Shown here in pieces: positions 1-15,300 of a DNA stretch of 64,000 bases (position 1 is the first letter of the stretch; every line of letters begins with the position of its first letter). The notes below the pieces were generated by a model that was not told the origin of the DNA, searched no databases, and worked only from the letters and a program-made list of their open reading frames with translations. Origin of the DNA: Progne subis subis. Lineage: Eukaryota > Chordata > Aves > Passeriformes > Hirundinidae. The DNA is taken from positions 868,001 through 932,000 of the forward strand of contig JAKJHU010000083.1 of NCBI GenBank assembly GCA_022316685.1. Reading direction: 5' to 3'. Both the position numbers and the translations under genes were made by a program.

Positions 1-274
1 AGTATACAGGCTATTTTTAAGTTTTATTCCATTCAGATGGTTCCACACAAACAGTTGCTGAAGTGCCTGTGTTTTAGTGAGCTCTGCTGCCAGGGGAAGT
101 GCTTGTGTGAAAAATGGGAATGTGGGATAATTCAGTGCTGCTTACTAGTGCTTAACTGCTGTTTGACTGTATTGCACGTGTTTGAAATCTGATACTGGGT
201 TAAAGCTTTCTGAATTTAAAACTGGAGGTTTTACTTGGATGGTAAGAGATGCTCTCCATCTGCCAACTCTGCAG
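1..274 (+). other. IARS1 intron, 3' part
   Basis: Non-coding sequence leads to the exon A acceptor. Nothing else is recognised in it. Confidence 0.85.
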
Positions 275-378
275 GTAGCATTGTTGTGGAAGGACACGAA
301 CTCCACGGGGAAGATCTCCGTCTCATGTATCAGATGACAGAGGGATCTGCCCAGTTCGAGGCACACTCCGATGCTCAG
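275..378 (+). CDS. IARS1: IARS1 coding exon A (first in window)
   Basis: The acceptor follows a pyrimidine-rich tract ending CTCTGCAG at 274. The exon starts with the last two bases of a split codon (phase 1), reads SIVVEGHELHGEDLRLMY and continues to the conserved QFEAHSDAQ. It ends CAG|GTATTT at 378/379 in phase 0. It belongs to the linker after the anticodon-binding domain. The preceding exon is upstream of the window. Confidence 0.93.
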
Positions 379-3300
379 GTATTTTGTTGGTTATTTCCTG
401 TCTTTCTTTTTTGATTAAGGGAAGAGTTCCTCAGGAAGCAACAGGAAAATGATGAGGTGAAAGCTGGCTTGGGTTTGTTAGTTCAGGTAGTTCAGCACGT
501 TCCAGGAGTGTGTGAATCCTGGAGCTGTTCAATACTCTCTCCACCATTGTATTTGGTATGTGAGGAGCTCTCTAAAAGCATCCTGAGCTCCTGAGAGTGT
601 TACTTCCACCTTGTTTCCGGTTTGTCACCTGTTCATCAGTGTTCTGTGCATTTGCTCAGGTTTTGGTGCTTCTGGATGTGACCCCAGACCAGTCCATGGT
701 GGATGAAGGAGTTGCCCGGGAAGTGATCAATCGCATCCAGAAGCTTCGCAAGAAGGTAAGCAATCGGTGGGGTGGGACAAGACATTCTCATTTCCTTTTC
801 AGCAGTCTGGGCAATATGCAGCAGAAGCTGCATTTTTTAATTAAATCTGAAGCCCTGTATCATTTACTCCTCATCATGGTTTTCTGATTGGATTCCCTTG
901 GAAGAAACTCTAAAGGATGTGTAGAGAAAATTTTCGTGGGGCACATTACTTTGGAAAGGATACCTGTGCAGTTAAGGCTGCCTAAATTATAGATTCATAG
1001 AAAAATCTGGGTTGGAAAGGACCTTTCTTCAGCATACGACTGAAAAACTACAAGTTTTTATCAAAATAGATATTTTTTTCACATTTTATATATATTTTTT
1101 TAAAAATCTATGTAGATTTTTAATATATACATATATATATAATATGTATACATACACACATGTTGTGTTTTTTAAAATATATGTAGCCACACCTATGCAG
1201 ATTTATATATTTTAATGTTTTTTACATGTATAAAACTTAAGAGGATTTATTTGTGTATAAAATATAACTAGGAAGGAATGTGGCCATGAAAACTCTCCCA
1301 TGTGTTACTGGATGATTTATTTAAATTTAGTTCTGTAGTGACATAAAGCCATCATTTGTTTTCACTATAATGAATATCAATATACTTAATCCTGCCTATA
1401 CTCCCATGTTTTAAGGTTCTCAGTGTTTTTGCAGAAGGGTTGTTTTTTTTCTAAGTCTTTTATGGAAGCTTTTAATAACTACTTGAAAAAACACCTTTTT
1501 TTCTTATCTTGTCAAGTATTCCTCCCTTGGTTTGTGGTTTTGCTGTCAGTAATGGAGGGTGTGTGTGTCCTGCAGAGGAACCTGGTCCCCACGGATGAGA
1601 TCACGGTGTACTACAGAGCCCTGCCAGAAGGGGAATACCTGGACACCGTCATCCAGCAACACGCCGAGTTCATTTTTGCCACAATAAAGGCAGACCTGAA
1701 GCCTTATCCCGTGCCTACCTCAAAGGAAGTTCTCATCCAGGAAACAACCCAAGTAAGAAAGAAAAGCTCTGCTTGCGTAGTTCGTCTTATTTGCTTGTAA
1801 CCCAGCGAGCTGCTCCAGTTAAAAGAATAATGGTGTCAATATTTATTTGTGGGATAGAGAAGATATTGTTTTCTATTTATAGCTTTCTGTATTAGTCTTC
1901 TTTGGTTTATAAAGAAAGGAGTTGTGTTCTGGATGCGTGGTGTTTTTGAAAATCAAGCTGCTTGGATACCAGAGTAAATAACTGAGGCTGTTTGTTTGTC
2001 TGAACTTAATACACAGTTGATTGTACTTGGATTAATGTATTGTTTGAACAGCCCAAATGTTGTTGCTCTGATTTTTTTTTTTTTAGATTAATAGACTTTT
2101 GTATTAGAACTTCTCCTTCAAGGCTAAACTTGGCTTAAGACCAACTTGTTTAATATTTAAGGATGTTTTTTCCTCTGCCCTGTGTTGCTGATGTTGTCTG
2201 TTGTAAAAGTGTAGTTTCACAGTTCAAATCAGCAGCAATTTCTGTTGTTTTCCTTGATTGCTTCCTCTGACATATTTGATGATCGTTTTTGCCATGTTTT
2301 TCCTGAAACTTACTCTATTCAAAAGACGTTCCCAGTAGAATTGTGAATGAATTATTCTTCAATGTAAATCTCCTGCTGGACCACAAAGATTAATTTACAC
2401 AAGAGCGTAGGATCTATCAGGCTTGAAATTTGATGTACAGAATGGCTGGGAAGGCAGGGAATAGCTAAAAGGAAAGGGCACATTTCATCCATTTTAATAT
2501 TATTTGTAAAGGAAATGTTTTATAGTTATTAATGACACTTCTGAAGTTGTACAGATTTGAAACAAAGCCCTGTCTGGCCTTTTTCAAAACTATCAGTTTC
2601 ATGTAGTGACAAAGAGGGGGAAAACACTTAAGTAAATACTGTGGTTGAGACATCCCTGAAAATCTTAAAAGTTTTTTCTAAGTCCTTATTTGATGCTTCT
2701 GATGGACAATTTGATGCAAAGTCAACATCAAATCTGAATTGGAATGTAAAAGCAGCTGGAAATGCAGTGCTGGGAAGCTCCTGTCTGATTGCCTACCTCA
2801 AATCACCTGGACCTGAGCTTCAGTGTTGGTCACTGTTGCTTTCCATGAAAGCTTTCATGCCTGTGTAGGTATGGTTCCCCCCACGCTTATTTTACTCTTA
2901 CCTAAATCTAATTTCATATATTTTACTGAAGAAAAGCATTGTGGAAAGATGAGTGTATTGGTTTAGTCGTAAATAATGCTGTGTGTATAGAGATGAAATC
3001 CTACCCTGACAGCAGGCACCTGACCTGGTTTTTATGGATAGAACTGAGGGCTGTCATCTGGATGTCAGCAAAAACCAGGCAATCCTTTCAGTTGTGGAGA
3101 TGATGAGCTGGTGTGTGACCCCAGGAGAGGTTTGTAGGTCAGGCTCTGCATTTGCACAAATGTTGAATTTCAGACAGAGAAAAACTTCGGAAATCTTCGC
3201 AAAATAACCCTGTTCTGCCAGTCAGTTCTGTGGGGCTGTTGACAGCTCAGTTTAGAGAAATGCAGTTGTCTTGTGAGCATCCTGCTTGGAGGGCCTCCTG

Positions 3301-6300
3301 ACACCTTGAAACCTTGGCAAGGAGGGGTTTCAAACAAAACCGTGAGCATTGAATTGCGCTTCTTCTCTCTGGAGGAGAAGGCACCAGGGAGAGCTCAGAG
3401 CCCCTTCCGGTGCCTGAAGGGGCTCCAGGAGAGCTGGAGAGGGACTGGGGACGAGGCATGGAGGGACAGGACACACGGAATGGCTTCCCACTGCCAGAGG
3501 GCAGGGCTGGGCAGGATTTTGGGAAGGAACTGTTCCCCTGGGAGGGTGAGCAGGTCCTGGCACAGGGTGCCCAGAGCAGCTGTGGCTGCCCCTGGATCCC
3601 TGGCAGTGCCCAAGGCCTAGGTTGGACATTGGGGCTTGGAGCAGCCTGGGACAGTGGAAGGTGTCCCTGCCCACGTAGGAAGAGTGGAATGAAATGATCG
3701 CTAAGGTAAAACACCCTCCAACCAATCCACTCCAGGATTCTGTGAGATGCTACAAGTCCTGAGTGCTGAGGGGGTGCAGTTTGTGTGTGGGAAATGGAGG
3801 CATAGAAGAACAGAAGTCATGCACTTGTTCATTATTACTTGATTTTAAGGAGTCTCAGTTATAGAATGGTAGAATGGGTTGGGTTTGGGTTTGAAGATCA
3901 TGTAGTTGCACCGCCTACCATGGGCAGGGACAGTCACCCCAGAGAAGTTCCTTGTGGAGGTGCTCTGTGCCTGCTGCAGCCTTTTCTGTGCTTATGGGCT
4001 TGATGTGCCTCTGAAGTGTTTATCACACACTTAGACTTTTGAACAGACAGAGAGAAACAGATGACTGAGATTTCAGTGCAGCTGTCAAGTGCTCCTTGGA
4101 AGTCTCTGTTGCTGGGCCTGCAGAGATGGATTGCTTAGGGCAGACGCTTGACTCCGTGTTCTGCTGCAACCTTGTCGCATTGAGAGCAGTGACGTGAGAA
4201 AGCCCTTCCTGAGAAATCCTTTCATGGGATTGCATAAGTTAAGTCAGCTGTGGCAGGATCATTGATCCAAATTTCTGGAAGTTACTCAGAGGAGTAACAG
4301 AAGTCTGCTTATGGAAGGAGAATGCACTCTGTCCTTTTTTACATTTATTGTGATTACATTCAAATCATTACTTCTGGGAAAATATCCTGGATTGATTCTT
4401 GATACAAGGCTTTAATTCTGAGCTCTTTTCCCAAAGACTTGCTTCAAGCCACAACAACAAAAAAAAATGCAGTTTTTCAGAAACTATTGGGGCAGAAAAG
4501 CAGGTACTTGAAAAATGAATTTTAAATTGTTGTTAGAATGGATAAACACAGAATGGCATTTGTTGCTGCATAAGTATTTTTCCCTACTTCAGTAATAAGT
4601 AATAAGTATAAGACTTCAGTAAAGAACGGCGCTTCCAAATCTGTCTATCACCCTTTGGACTGTGTCTTTTCCAAAGACCATCTCTAAATTTACAAAAAAA
4701 AAAAAGCTTAAATGGTCTTTTAGTCCTAATTGTTCATATGGGTGATTTCTGGATCTTTTTTGGCAGATCCATGTTGGATCTCCTGGTCTGACAGGGTCAC
4801 TGGTACCTTCTGGTGGTACCAAGGCAGCTGTGACCTAAGGGGTTCTCAGTGGTCCCCCAGGGATAGTGGAGGCTTCTCTAGGCAGTGACTGAGAGCAGGG
4901 GCCTGGGCAGTCCTCTGAATTTCTCTGGAGGAGTGCTCCTCTCGGGCAGATTTGCTTTGGGACTGTATTTTGGGGAGGGTGTCATCGCTGCTCATCACTT
5001 GTGAAAATCAGGCTGTTTATTCCCTGCTTTCCTGACATCTGGTACAGGCAGATTCATGTCTGAAGCATTGCCACTGAAGGAAGATGTGGGGAAAAAAAAA
5101 ATCTCTATTTTATGGTAAATCCTGTGTAGTATAGCAAGGCAAGATCTTGGTGTTGTTTATTGAAGGAAAATATTTTGCTGTGTTTGTTTAATAAAGCAAT
5201 ATTGACATAATTCTGATCTCTCTCTCTTTCCCCAGCTGAAGGGCTCAGAGCTGGAAATCACCCTGGTCAGAGGAGGTGTGTGTCAGTCTGATGGCCCAGC
5301 CTGTGCCTATGTCAACCTCAAAGTTTGTGTCAATGGGACAGAACAAGGTATGAGTGAACATCCCCAGCTTGAGTTGTCAGGGCTGGTGTGAGGGAGGGTT
5401 TGGAAAAGGTGTGGTGAGTGCTGGAGCCTGAATTCATTGGAAAGGTGGTGGAGCCTCCCCTCCAATAGGACCTTTAAATGATTCTTGAAAATGAGTTTAT
5501 TCAAAGCAAAACCACACCTGTCCATGATTTCTTGTGAGGGAAACACTCCCGTGGGCACAGGAGTTGTTACTCCTGCTCCAGGGAGAATTTGTGTCTTATC
5601 TTTGTGAGGGGTGCACTCTCTGGATTTAGGGCTATGCTTGAGATTTTGTAGTTTTTGCTATAGCACTGTGCAGGAGGTGAGGCCTGGATGTGGAGGAGAA
5701 GGTTTGAAAAGTTCAGATTTGAAGTACAGAGATGAAAAGAATACTTAAAACTAGAGAATAGCCTGACTGTGCCTTGGGCAATGGACATGGGTGCAGTGAT
5801 GTTGTTACAAGGGTGAGTTATGCTCTTGGGGAGTTTTTTTTCTTGCATGTACTGACAGTTTATGTATGGAAATCAGTGTGCTCCCTGAGTGAGAATGAAT
5901 CCAGCTGGAAAAACTGGTGACCATCTCAGGGGACGTAGTCTGTCAGTTTTTAACCAATGTAACACTGGGTTGTACTTTAGTAACGTAATTATGGGACTAC
6001 CTTGTTAATAAAAGCAAATATGACTTGTACATGATAAATCTGAAGTACACATCAGTCCATTGCTCTGTTTCTTTCCCCTTTCCCAGTAAAAAAAATTTGG
6101 GAAGATGCAGTGTTGGCCGGTTTTAATTGGCTTAAAAACTCACTGGAAGTAATTAGAGTCATTAGAAAATCATTAGAACTTGGATATTGCTTCCAAACTG
6201 CATTTTAATTTCTTAATTTTGGTTTTAGATGGTGTGTTGCTGCTGGAAAATCCAAAAGGAGATAATACCTTGAATTTCACTGGACTTATAGATGCCGTCT

Positions 6301-9300
6301 CCTGCATTTTTGGTCTCAAAAATTCCAAACTGACAGTTTTTAATGGAAACACAGGTAAATGGAGTATGACAAGGAAAATTGGAAGTCTTTTGAGTAGCGG
6401 CTAGGAGTCATTTACTGTATAATTATTTACTGTGTAATTTATAGCTGCCTAGCTAGCTATATCAAATTGACAAGAAAATGGCTCAGAAAATGTTCCATTT
6501 TATAGTACTTAGCTTATGAGACTGTGTTTATAGTCACATGAACAAGTTTCCAAAAGCTGCTGCTAAATGGTGCTCATCTGTTATCTTGCCTCCATTGCAG
6601 TTCTCATCAAGACAAAATATGATTTATTTCAGCGATTCCACTGGGCCCAGGCTATGCTGGATCTTGATGGCAAGCTGCCATCATCCTTTGCATGCTCTCT
6701 GTTCCCCAGTGCCTCAGTAGGCAGGGTGAGAACTTGGGCTGAATGCAAACTGTGATGTGCAGAAGAAAAACGTTGCCTTTCCACCCTGGAGAACCTTGAG
6801 AAGTTCTGTATTTCTTTTTTTAGGAAAAAACCTATGGAATATTTTTGCAGCTTGAACTTTGTTAAGGCACAAGAATGCAAAAAAAACCCAAAAACAACAA
6901 AACAAAAAACCCCACAAAAAACCAAACACTTTAAAAATGGTAATTGGATGGCTACAAAACCTTTTATTAGTGGGTTTTTTTCATGGAAATACTACTGAAA
7001 CACACCTGAGGGGGAGATACTTGAATTGGCTGCTTTGAGCTGCTGGGGATCACCAGTTCATGTCCAACAGTGACATCTGTAAAGAAGTAGTCTGTGTGTC
7101 ACTGTTTCCACCTCAGTCCTTAGTTTCCTTACTTGTCCTGTCCTGAGAATATTTCTAGGAGGATTTTGAGTGTTTCCCATCTCGTGTGATCCATGAGGTC
7201 ACTGCGATAAATCTTTCAGGTCGTGCTCAGCTCAGCTGAACAGTCCCATCACACAAAAGGGTTATAATCTTTGCTTTCAGTCAAAGGGGATTTAGAGGAG
7301 ATCCTTCAGTATCTTCCTCAAGTTCCAGTTGTGTTTTGAAGGGGAAAATGGTTTTCCTTGAAATTGTATGCAAAGTAGGTCTGTGCCTGCACAGAGGCGT
7401 CTGTACTTCTGTTATTCATTGTCACCACAGATAGTAAGACGTGACCTGCAAAATCCCTGAGGAGTTGGGAAACTCCCATCTCATTAAGTTTATAAGTAGT
7501 TTGACTCAGTATTTGGGTTTTTTCTGCCATTTATAGGATAAAAAGATGCAGCAGAAATCCATTAATGCTGAATTCCTCAAGGAAGTGGTGGAGGAAGTTG
7601 AAACCTCCCCTCTTCCTCTGCTGTAGCAGCAAAGGCTTTATTCCTTTCCATTATTCTTTTCCGTGGCACCTTTGCTCCTCAGGAATAATTTTGAGACTTC
7701 CATCTTGGCATCCTGATTTTCACCTTTCAGCTGGTGTCAGTGGTGTGGGCAGAGCACTTATTAACAGTATGGAAATCCCCTTGGAAGGATCACATTATCA
7801 AACTGGCTTTTGTTGCAGTTTGTCACGTCTCAAACAAGCGTAGGTCAGCAGATGTGGCTCTCTGGGGAGTCACAGCTCAGGGCACATGCCAGGAAAACCG
7901 TCGTGAAAAGGTATCAGAGAATAGAACCAGAAATCCAGTGTTTGTTTTGGATACAATCCATCTGCTCTATCTGCCCAGCCTTGGTGTGGATAACCTCAGG
8001 TGAGGTCTCCTGGTGATTCCAGGGCCTCTGGGGGCGAGCAGGGGTTGGAATGAGCCGCTGTGTCCGAGAGGAATTGTGGAGAGAGGCCATGCGCTCCAGA
8101 CAAGTAATTTCTGAATAGTTCCCACGTGTGTTAATGAAATTGGGACCAAGTAAAACCATATTTCTGGCTCCTCATTCCCTTCCTGTGGTTTCTAGGGCTG
8201 TCCACTTTACTTGCAGTAATTTATTATCTTCTTCTCTAATTGTAATGAGGGTTTCCTTAGGGTTGTGCTGTGGCACAGAATCGGGCAGTTCTTGTATTAA
8301 GGGAGGCTCAGATTGGTCCTGTCCCTGCTTTTCAGTGCAGCATTGGAATAATGGGGTAAACATTTCCTCCCCAACAGCCTGTTAAGGTATTTTGAGGAAC
8401 TGCACAATCCCCAGACAAGGCTCTGGGACTTGTACTGGCCTTCAGAAACTGAAAATAGAATTTGTCTCTTTCTGCATTAAAAAAAATAAATTCAACGGGA
8501 AGAAGCTGGGGTCAAGTCAGATGGTAAAAAAAGTTGTCTGTGACTTTTTTTCCTCTAGATTGCTGAAAACTCTCTAAACTCCTTCTTTGGGATGCTTGTA
8601 GACTTACACTCAGCTTTCATGGAAGTAGCTCATATTGAAAAAGGTTTATTTAAAACACTTTCAATACGTTTATGGGAAGAAATGCATCTGTAGATCATGT
8701 AGGGCTTAAAAAAAAAGGGAGAGGCAAGGAAGGTGGGCCAAAAATCTCCCTACAAACCTTTTGATCCATGTCTTATTTCATCTTTATGATTTTCAGATGG
8801 CTGATTTTTTTCATCTGCAATTTTTAAAAGGCTGTGAGGCTGTAAGGTACCTTAGAGGAGAGCATTACCACTTAAACCCCAGCTGCAGGGAGAACTGACT
8901 TTTAAAGTGATTTTGATGAGCACTTGTAAAACCTGCTTGCCTCCAGGTCTGTTGATATATGTGAAAAAATGATCCATTTTTTTCTTGCTCTTAGGAGTGG
9001 GTTCTGTGAACAGACTTTTCTGACAGTGCTGTGCCTGAGCTCTTCCCTGCGAAAACGTCAGTGCTCCTGGAATGCCAAGTGCTAATTTGTTAATTGGGCA
9101 AACCCCCATTAATGCAGCTCGTGCCTCCTTGCCCTGCATGGATCCACAGGGATGCTGCCAGCTGGGGAATGGCACACTGGGAGTTACTGGGCCAAGTGTT
9201 CCCAGCTCTGTCACCCCCTGCTCCCCTGTGCTCTCTCTTCCTGTGGCTTGAAATCATGCTGGTTTAGTAAAAAGTTGCCCCTGGCTCCCTTCCATTGGAT

Positions 9301-12300
9301 GAAATCTTGGTAATTCCTCTCCACTTGTTAATTCAGTAGTTTTCTTGCTTTCTTGAAAATAAAACCAAAAGCAAATCCCCTTCCTGTGCTTGAGCACGTG
9401 CCTGGCACCTCAGACAGGCCAGAGCAGTATTTGGCTTTTGGTTTCTTTTTTTCTTTAAACCGTTCAACATTTATATACAAATACATAAAAGTTGATATTT
9501 AAAATACACATTTTAGACTCTTAGGTGGAGCTTGAGGTCTTTGTCCTTTCTTGAGCGATACTGTAAATGCTCCCCAGTGCATCCCACTCTGTTCTGTGGC
9601 ACTTGACAGAATTTTGAGAGCTTGTAGCTTGTGATTGTTGTTCACCTTTTTTGTAGGGTTAGTTTTTTTGAGGGTTTGGGGCTTCTTTTGGGAGCTGGGT
9701 GGTCAGTTAAGGGTGGTTTTTTTTATTATTATTGTTATTATTATTTATAAGTTTATAAAACTACAAAATGTATACATTTAGAAATCAGTCTCCATGAGAT
9801 TCTTTCAGGTGAGCTGATCGAAAATGAGCTTTGTACTACTTAGGCTCTGTGACATGAGAATAGGGCTGCTGTGGAATGAAAACCTGTTGGCTGGAGTTGA
9901 CAGGTGTGCCTGTTCCATATGGACAGAACACACAGTTCTGACAAGGAATTAAATGCATAAATTCTCTCTGGATTTCATCTTTGGAGCTCTCTGCAGCAGA
10001 GAGTGATGTTATTCCTGTGTATCTTTAATGCTGTGCCCATCAGTGGTTCTGTTTGACCTCAAGGCTCAGACAATGCTGCAGAATTCATTTTTGTCACAGA
10101 AACCTCATCAGCTTCTCCTCCCAGCACTTCCAGGGATTTCTTCTGATGCCCTTGGAGACAGGGCTCCTGGTTTGGGTCTGGTCTTCCCCCATTCTCTGCG
10201 TCTGCCTGGCTGGATCTTGAGCTGTGCCGGCATTACACACAGATACTCATGGAGGGGGCTCTCTTCATGACCCATGGCTTGAATTCTTTTTTCTGGAGTT
10301 TAATGTATTTAATATTAACAAATACCCTGATGTTGCATAGTAACACATTCCCACTCTGCTTTGGCCAGGTGAGTCTGGGTGCAAGCAAAGATCACAGCTC
10401 TTCGTGTAATGAGATAGGAATGGTTGGCTTGGGTGGATAATTTCTTGCTTGTTTGAAGTTAGCTAACTATTTTTATTGCATAAGTCACTATGTGCTTAAG
10501 ATATATTACATAGGAGCTAATTTGCACAGGAAACGGAGCACCCTCTTTGTGTTATTATGAAAACTAAATATTTCTGCACAAATTCCTTTTTTCCAACAGA
10601 GAAGCTTGAGGATGGGATTGTGAAAGAGGAGAAGCTGCTGCAGTGGGGTCAGGAGTGAGACAGCCTCCTTGTCAGCTCCTGGGGTGGCCTGATCAGTGTC
10701 ACTTTCTGTTGCAGAGCTGATAAAGCAGACAGACCTGCTGGGCCTCAGTGGGAAGACTCTGCACGTGACAGCAGGGTCAGCCCCTGCCCTGCCCAGCTCC
10801 CCTGGTGCCCTGCTCTGCCAGTACATCAACTTGCAGCTGATCAATGCACAGCCACAAGGTACGTGGGCTGCTGGGCTGCTCCTTCACAGCCTGGCCTTGC
10901 TGTCATGCAGGCTTTGGCCCTTTTCACGTGCTGGTGCACAGGTGTAGGTTTCAATTGGTATATGGTGACTTCTTTTATTTTTTTCCTAGTGTGTACTTTC
11001 TGATAAAAACAATGTTTATACTTAGCTTTTCTCCCTCTTCTCCCAAGAGAAAAAGGTGAGGCAGTTTGAGATAAGGGGCAGTAGTTAAACATGAGCCCCT
11101 GGCATTGTTTTCCTGTTTCTGACCATCGGCTCACCTGTGCAGCTTGTTGTAAAAGGCTGAGTCTAAAACAGACCGGTTTGAATGAAGAGTCAGCTCTTTA
11201 CCAGGACATTGGGAACAGCCCGTGAGACATTTCTTAGTGCTGTTTAAAAGCCAAATGAATTGTATTGTTCACCTGCTCTGGGGTGTAGAGATGTGTGTGT
11301 GTAATTCTGTTTCCCAGCTGCTAATCTGGCACTCTTAAAGCTCACTTGGGAGCAGCTGAGTTGCTTCAGTAACTTGCTCTGACCCTGTGCCCTGGTATGA
11401 ACCCTTTCTGACACTACTGAGATCTTGCAGGAGCCAAAAATTTGATTTTTACAGGGGGTTTGATCATCAGTAGGTACTTGGTGAGTTTCTGCATGAAGTG
11501 GTTTCTATGTCCTGTTGAAATATTTCGTGTTTCCCAGACACTCTTTTGACCTGTTAACCCATGTAAAGAAGTTTTCTTCTGTTGGTCAAGCTATCAATCA
11601 TCACTTACATTTCTGGCTCTATAATTCATGAACTTAGAGAAATACCACAGATATTAACTTTTTTCTCTCAGTACCATGAAGAAATAGAGATGAAATGGAA
11701 GAAGAAATGCTAAATTTCAGTTTACCCAGATAAATTATTTCCTTTCTTCCCAATAGTGACTCAGCTGTTTTATCTTGTCCAGAATGCCAAAAAGGAACAG
11801 TGGGAACTCTCCTAATGGAAAACCCTGTTGGTCAGAATGGATTAACCTACAAAGGGCTTCTGCATGAGACAGCAAAAGTTTTTGGGCTCAGGAGCAGGAG
11901 GCTAAAGTTGTTCCTGGATGAAGCACTAACTCATGGTAAGCACAAACCTTTGGTTTGCTCTTCTGAGGATGCTTGGAAGTTGTTAAGGAGCAGCTCGTGT
12001 AACCTGAGATCCAGTTTAATTACTATATTCGCAGTATTCACACACAGGTCTAATTTTGCCCAGTAATTCAATATTAGCATAATAAAATCCTTTAAGCAAA
12101 CATACAGGTTTAGGAGGTCTAAGCCGTAATGCATTCATGTAATGGCCAAGGCAAGTTGTGTAAAAGCTTTTCCCTTCTGCAGTAAAGGTCAGTCAGCAGT
12201 GGGAATGGCAGTGCCCTGCTGAGTGACTGAACAGTGAATCCCCTCCTGGAAGTGAGCCTACAGTAGGAATATTGTAAGAATCTGTTTAAACTTGTAACAT

Positions 12301-15300
12301 TCATGTTGTTGCATTGTCTTGGAGAATTGGAGTGGGTGGAAAAGAGTGTTGGATCTCTGTTAGAGCAGTGTGGATAGGTCAGACTTGGTAGGGCACAGCC
12401 ATTTGTGGAGCAAGAAGCTTCAGCACATGCTCACAGGTCTGAAATGCTAAAGACCCCCCCAAACCCCCACTGACATATGGGAAACAAAAATCTCAGATTC
12501 ATGAGGAAGGTGTGACTGAAACCAGAGCCACCAATGGTGCTGAAAAATTGGACCCGAGTGATTTGGGACTTCATTTGACAGAGAGAACAGATTGGAAACT
12601 ACATGGTAAAAAACCTAAACAGCTCCAAACTGAGATTCCTACATGCAGGAGAATTTAGCTCTCTGAATGAAACGATGCCCAGGGTTCTGTCTGTCTGCAG
12701 TGTATCACAGTGATGTGGTTTATGAGCTCTTTGAGAGGGATCCATGACATTTATTGGCTTATCACACATTACCTGTCCAGAATTTGGACTTCCTGCTCCA
12801 ACTGCCCATCTCAGGGTGGGCTGAGCTTCCTCAGGAGGGGCTGTCAGTGGTGGGGAGGGCAGGAGGGGCAGCTCCAGTGCAGCTGCTGAGAGCTGGGGTC
12901 ACCCAGCTCTCCAGAGGATTTAGGTGGGATACATTGGAATCTGATAAGGAGGGGTTTTTGTTGTGGGTTTTTGGCTGTTTGGGCTTTTTTCAAGTTTTAC
13001 TTCATATGACCTGAGGTGTGTTTAGTCTCAAGCCATTTTTGTAACTCGCATGGATCTCAGATGCCAATGAAACTTTCTGATGATAGTTTGAGCAAATGCC
13101 AGAAATAATGTGGTGAGTAGTGTTAACAGAGAACTGGAGCCTGGAGTGCTTCAGCACCAGGGATAAAAACCAAGAAAGTGAACTACATTTGGTTTGCATA
13201 AACGAAAAGATATTTTTGTGTGCAGCCTTGCCCTCCTGGGGATTCAGGGATTCAGGCACTCAGGAACAAGGGATGTTAGTCACAGTTCCTCTTCGGTTCC
13301 TGTCACTGGTACAGCACCAGATGATTCTGTTCAGGCACTGGAATAACCTCTGTAGGAAACTGCAGAGCTTTGAAAGAGGCAAGGAGCTGACAGGACAGGA
13401 AAATGTACAGGCAAAACAGCCTTTAAGCTGAAGTGAGGATTTTTAAAATGTCTTCACCTGAAAAAGAAATGGATTAAATCACTGTAACGCTTGTAGTATG
13501 GTTTCTCTAGAACTGTTTAAACTTTAATTAATGTGTAGTGAAGTGACAGTTCACAGTGATGTGAAAGATCAGATTTGATAACTTCTCCAAGGCCAAAACA
13601 ACTGATTTGGTCTCTTTTAAACGCAGAACACAGAGAGGCTGGTCCCAGAGGTTTATTTGTGCAGCTAGTGCCTTGTAGCCACACTTCTGCTATCTCAGAC
13701 TTGATTCTCAGCATTCACCTCCTCAAATAACATTTTTTAAGTTTAAACCCTGGCATAGCTGTATTTTATCGTCTCATCTCTTTTTTGTATGATAAATAAG
13801 TGCTGCATATAAAACACTTTGGTGCCTCTAGAAAACATCAGGTCAATTAATGTTTATCTTTATTGTTGCAGCTTTGTAATCCCCTATTCATCTTCTGATC
13901 AATCTGTTCAAGGTCTTACCTTCAGAACAACAAAGTTCAGTCTCTTGAGTAGGTTTTTTTGTGGTTTATTCTAAAAAATGTATTTGCTGTTAACTCTTTG
14001 AAGTGTTTGATAAGAATAACCTATGAACTGGAAGATTGGTGCCTGTTCTGTAAAAAGGAAAAGCAATCATTTGGTGGAAAATGAGTTACTGGTTTTGAAA
14101 AGGTTATTTTTATAAATGTTGTCCATCCAGGCAGTTGGGCATCTGCTGTCTATTGCTCAGACACTCTCCAGCTTTTCAGAAACAAACATGGTTTGGACTC
14201 CTCCTTTGTAATGTTGGAAAACATTCCAAAAATAAATGTCCAGGTAGTGAGTGTTGCTTATTTCTGAGCTGGAGTGACACAGGCTCCAGGTACCTGACTG
14301 AGCCACACTGGGGATGATGGGTACACATCACGTGCTCCCTGCAAAATCCTTCCATGGAGCACTGGGCACAGAAGGGAGGCTGTCCCTACAGTGTGTTGAT
14401 AAATCAAATTTCCAGGTTTTAAAGCAAATTGTTGTTAAAAATACTGTTGGAAATACGCTCATGTAAGTTCCTCATTTTTCAGGATCTTAAATATTTAATA
14501 AGAGACTTGGAGACTTAAGTTCACAGTTTATTTGGCTGCTTCTGCAGACCAGACTTTTTTACATCTTGGTGGAACATGTTCCTGGGAAGGAAGGTTAGTG
14601 AGGGAATAAAGCCCTAATTGCTGAACTGGGTTATAGCTCCACTCTTCCAGTTCTGTGCATGGATATTCAGCTGCTTAAAGAGGAGTATTAGAATGGAAGA
14701 GAACTCCTGGAAAACACTGTGATCCGTGAGGACTTCTCAGTTCTCTAATTAACACGTCTTTAAAAATCAGTTCAGATTCTGTGTTTAGTCTGACAATGAA
14801 ATATTTTTGAAAGCAAGATGGGGCAAGACACTGCAAAAGAGTTCCTGCTGAAACCCCCCAGCCAGTCTGGGTGTTATTAATGTGTCCTTTGTGCTAACAC
14901 TGGTGCCAGATCTTTATTTTATCTTGTATTTGCTTGGGTTGTCTGCAGGGGTTCTAGGGTGCAGAGTGACACCGTGACCCTAATCCTTGCTAATCTGGGT
15001 TTCACCAGTGTTCCTGTGGTTACACCTGCCAACTTTCTTCTTTTCCCTCTGAACTTTGAGTGAAGAGGCCTCGGGGGTGTTTGGTACTGGGGTGACTGTT
15101 GTTCCAAGGCTGTTTCTCACAGTATTCCAAACACTCTGCTCTCAGTGGGGCAATTTGCTACAGCTGGTGTGTGCTGGGAGCAAAGTCAGCAAGCACCAGG
15201 CTTCTTGGGAAAAATTTCACATTTCACAATGTAATAGTGAAAGATTTCCAGCTGCTGCAAGCTTTGCAGGTGACTTTCCCTAGACACAATTGGGATTACT

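Larger units (their letters stand above)
1753..5235 (+). other. IARS1 intron C-D
   Basis: This 3.5-kb intron holds two CR1 pieces (3360-3746 and about 3859-3940) in opposite orientation. The rest is unique-looking non-coding sequence with short homopolymers. Confidence 0.85.

Noticed and set aside
2270..2312. Possible C/D-box snoRNA (TGATGAT then CTGA) in an IARS1 intron
   Set aside because: The boxes are only about 30 bases apart and no terminal stem forms.
3247..3725. Overlapping open frames on both strands at 3.3-3.7 kb
   Set aside because: They lie inside the CR1 LINE 3' end, which explains the GC-rich openness.
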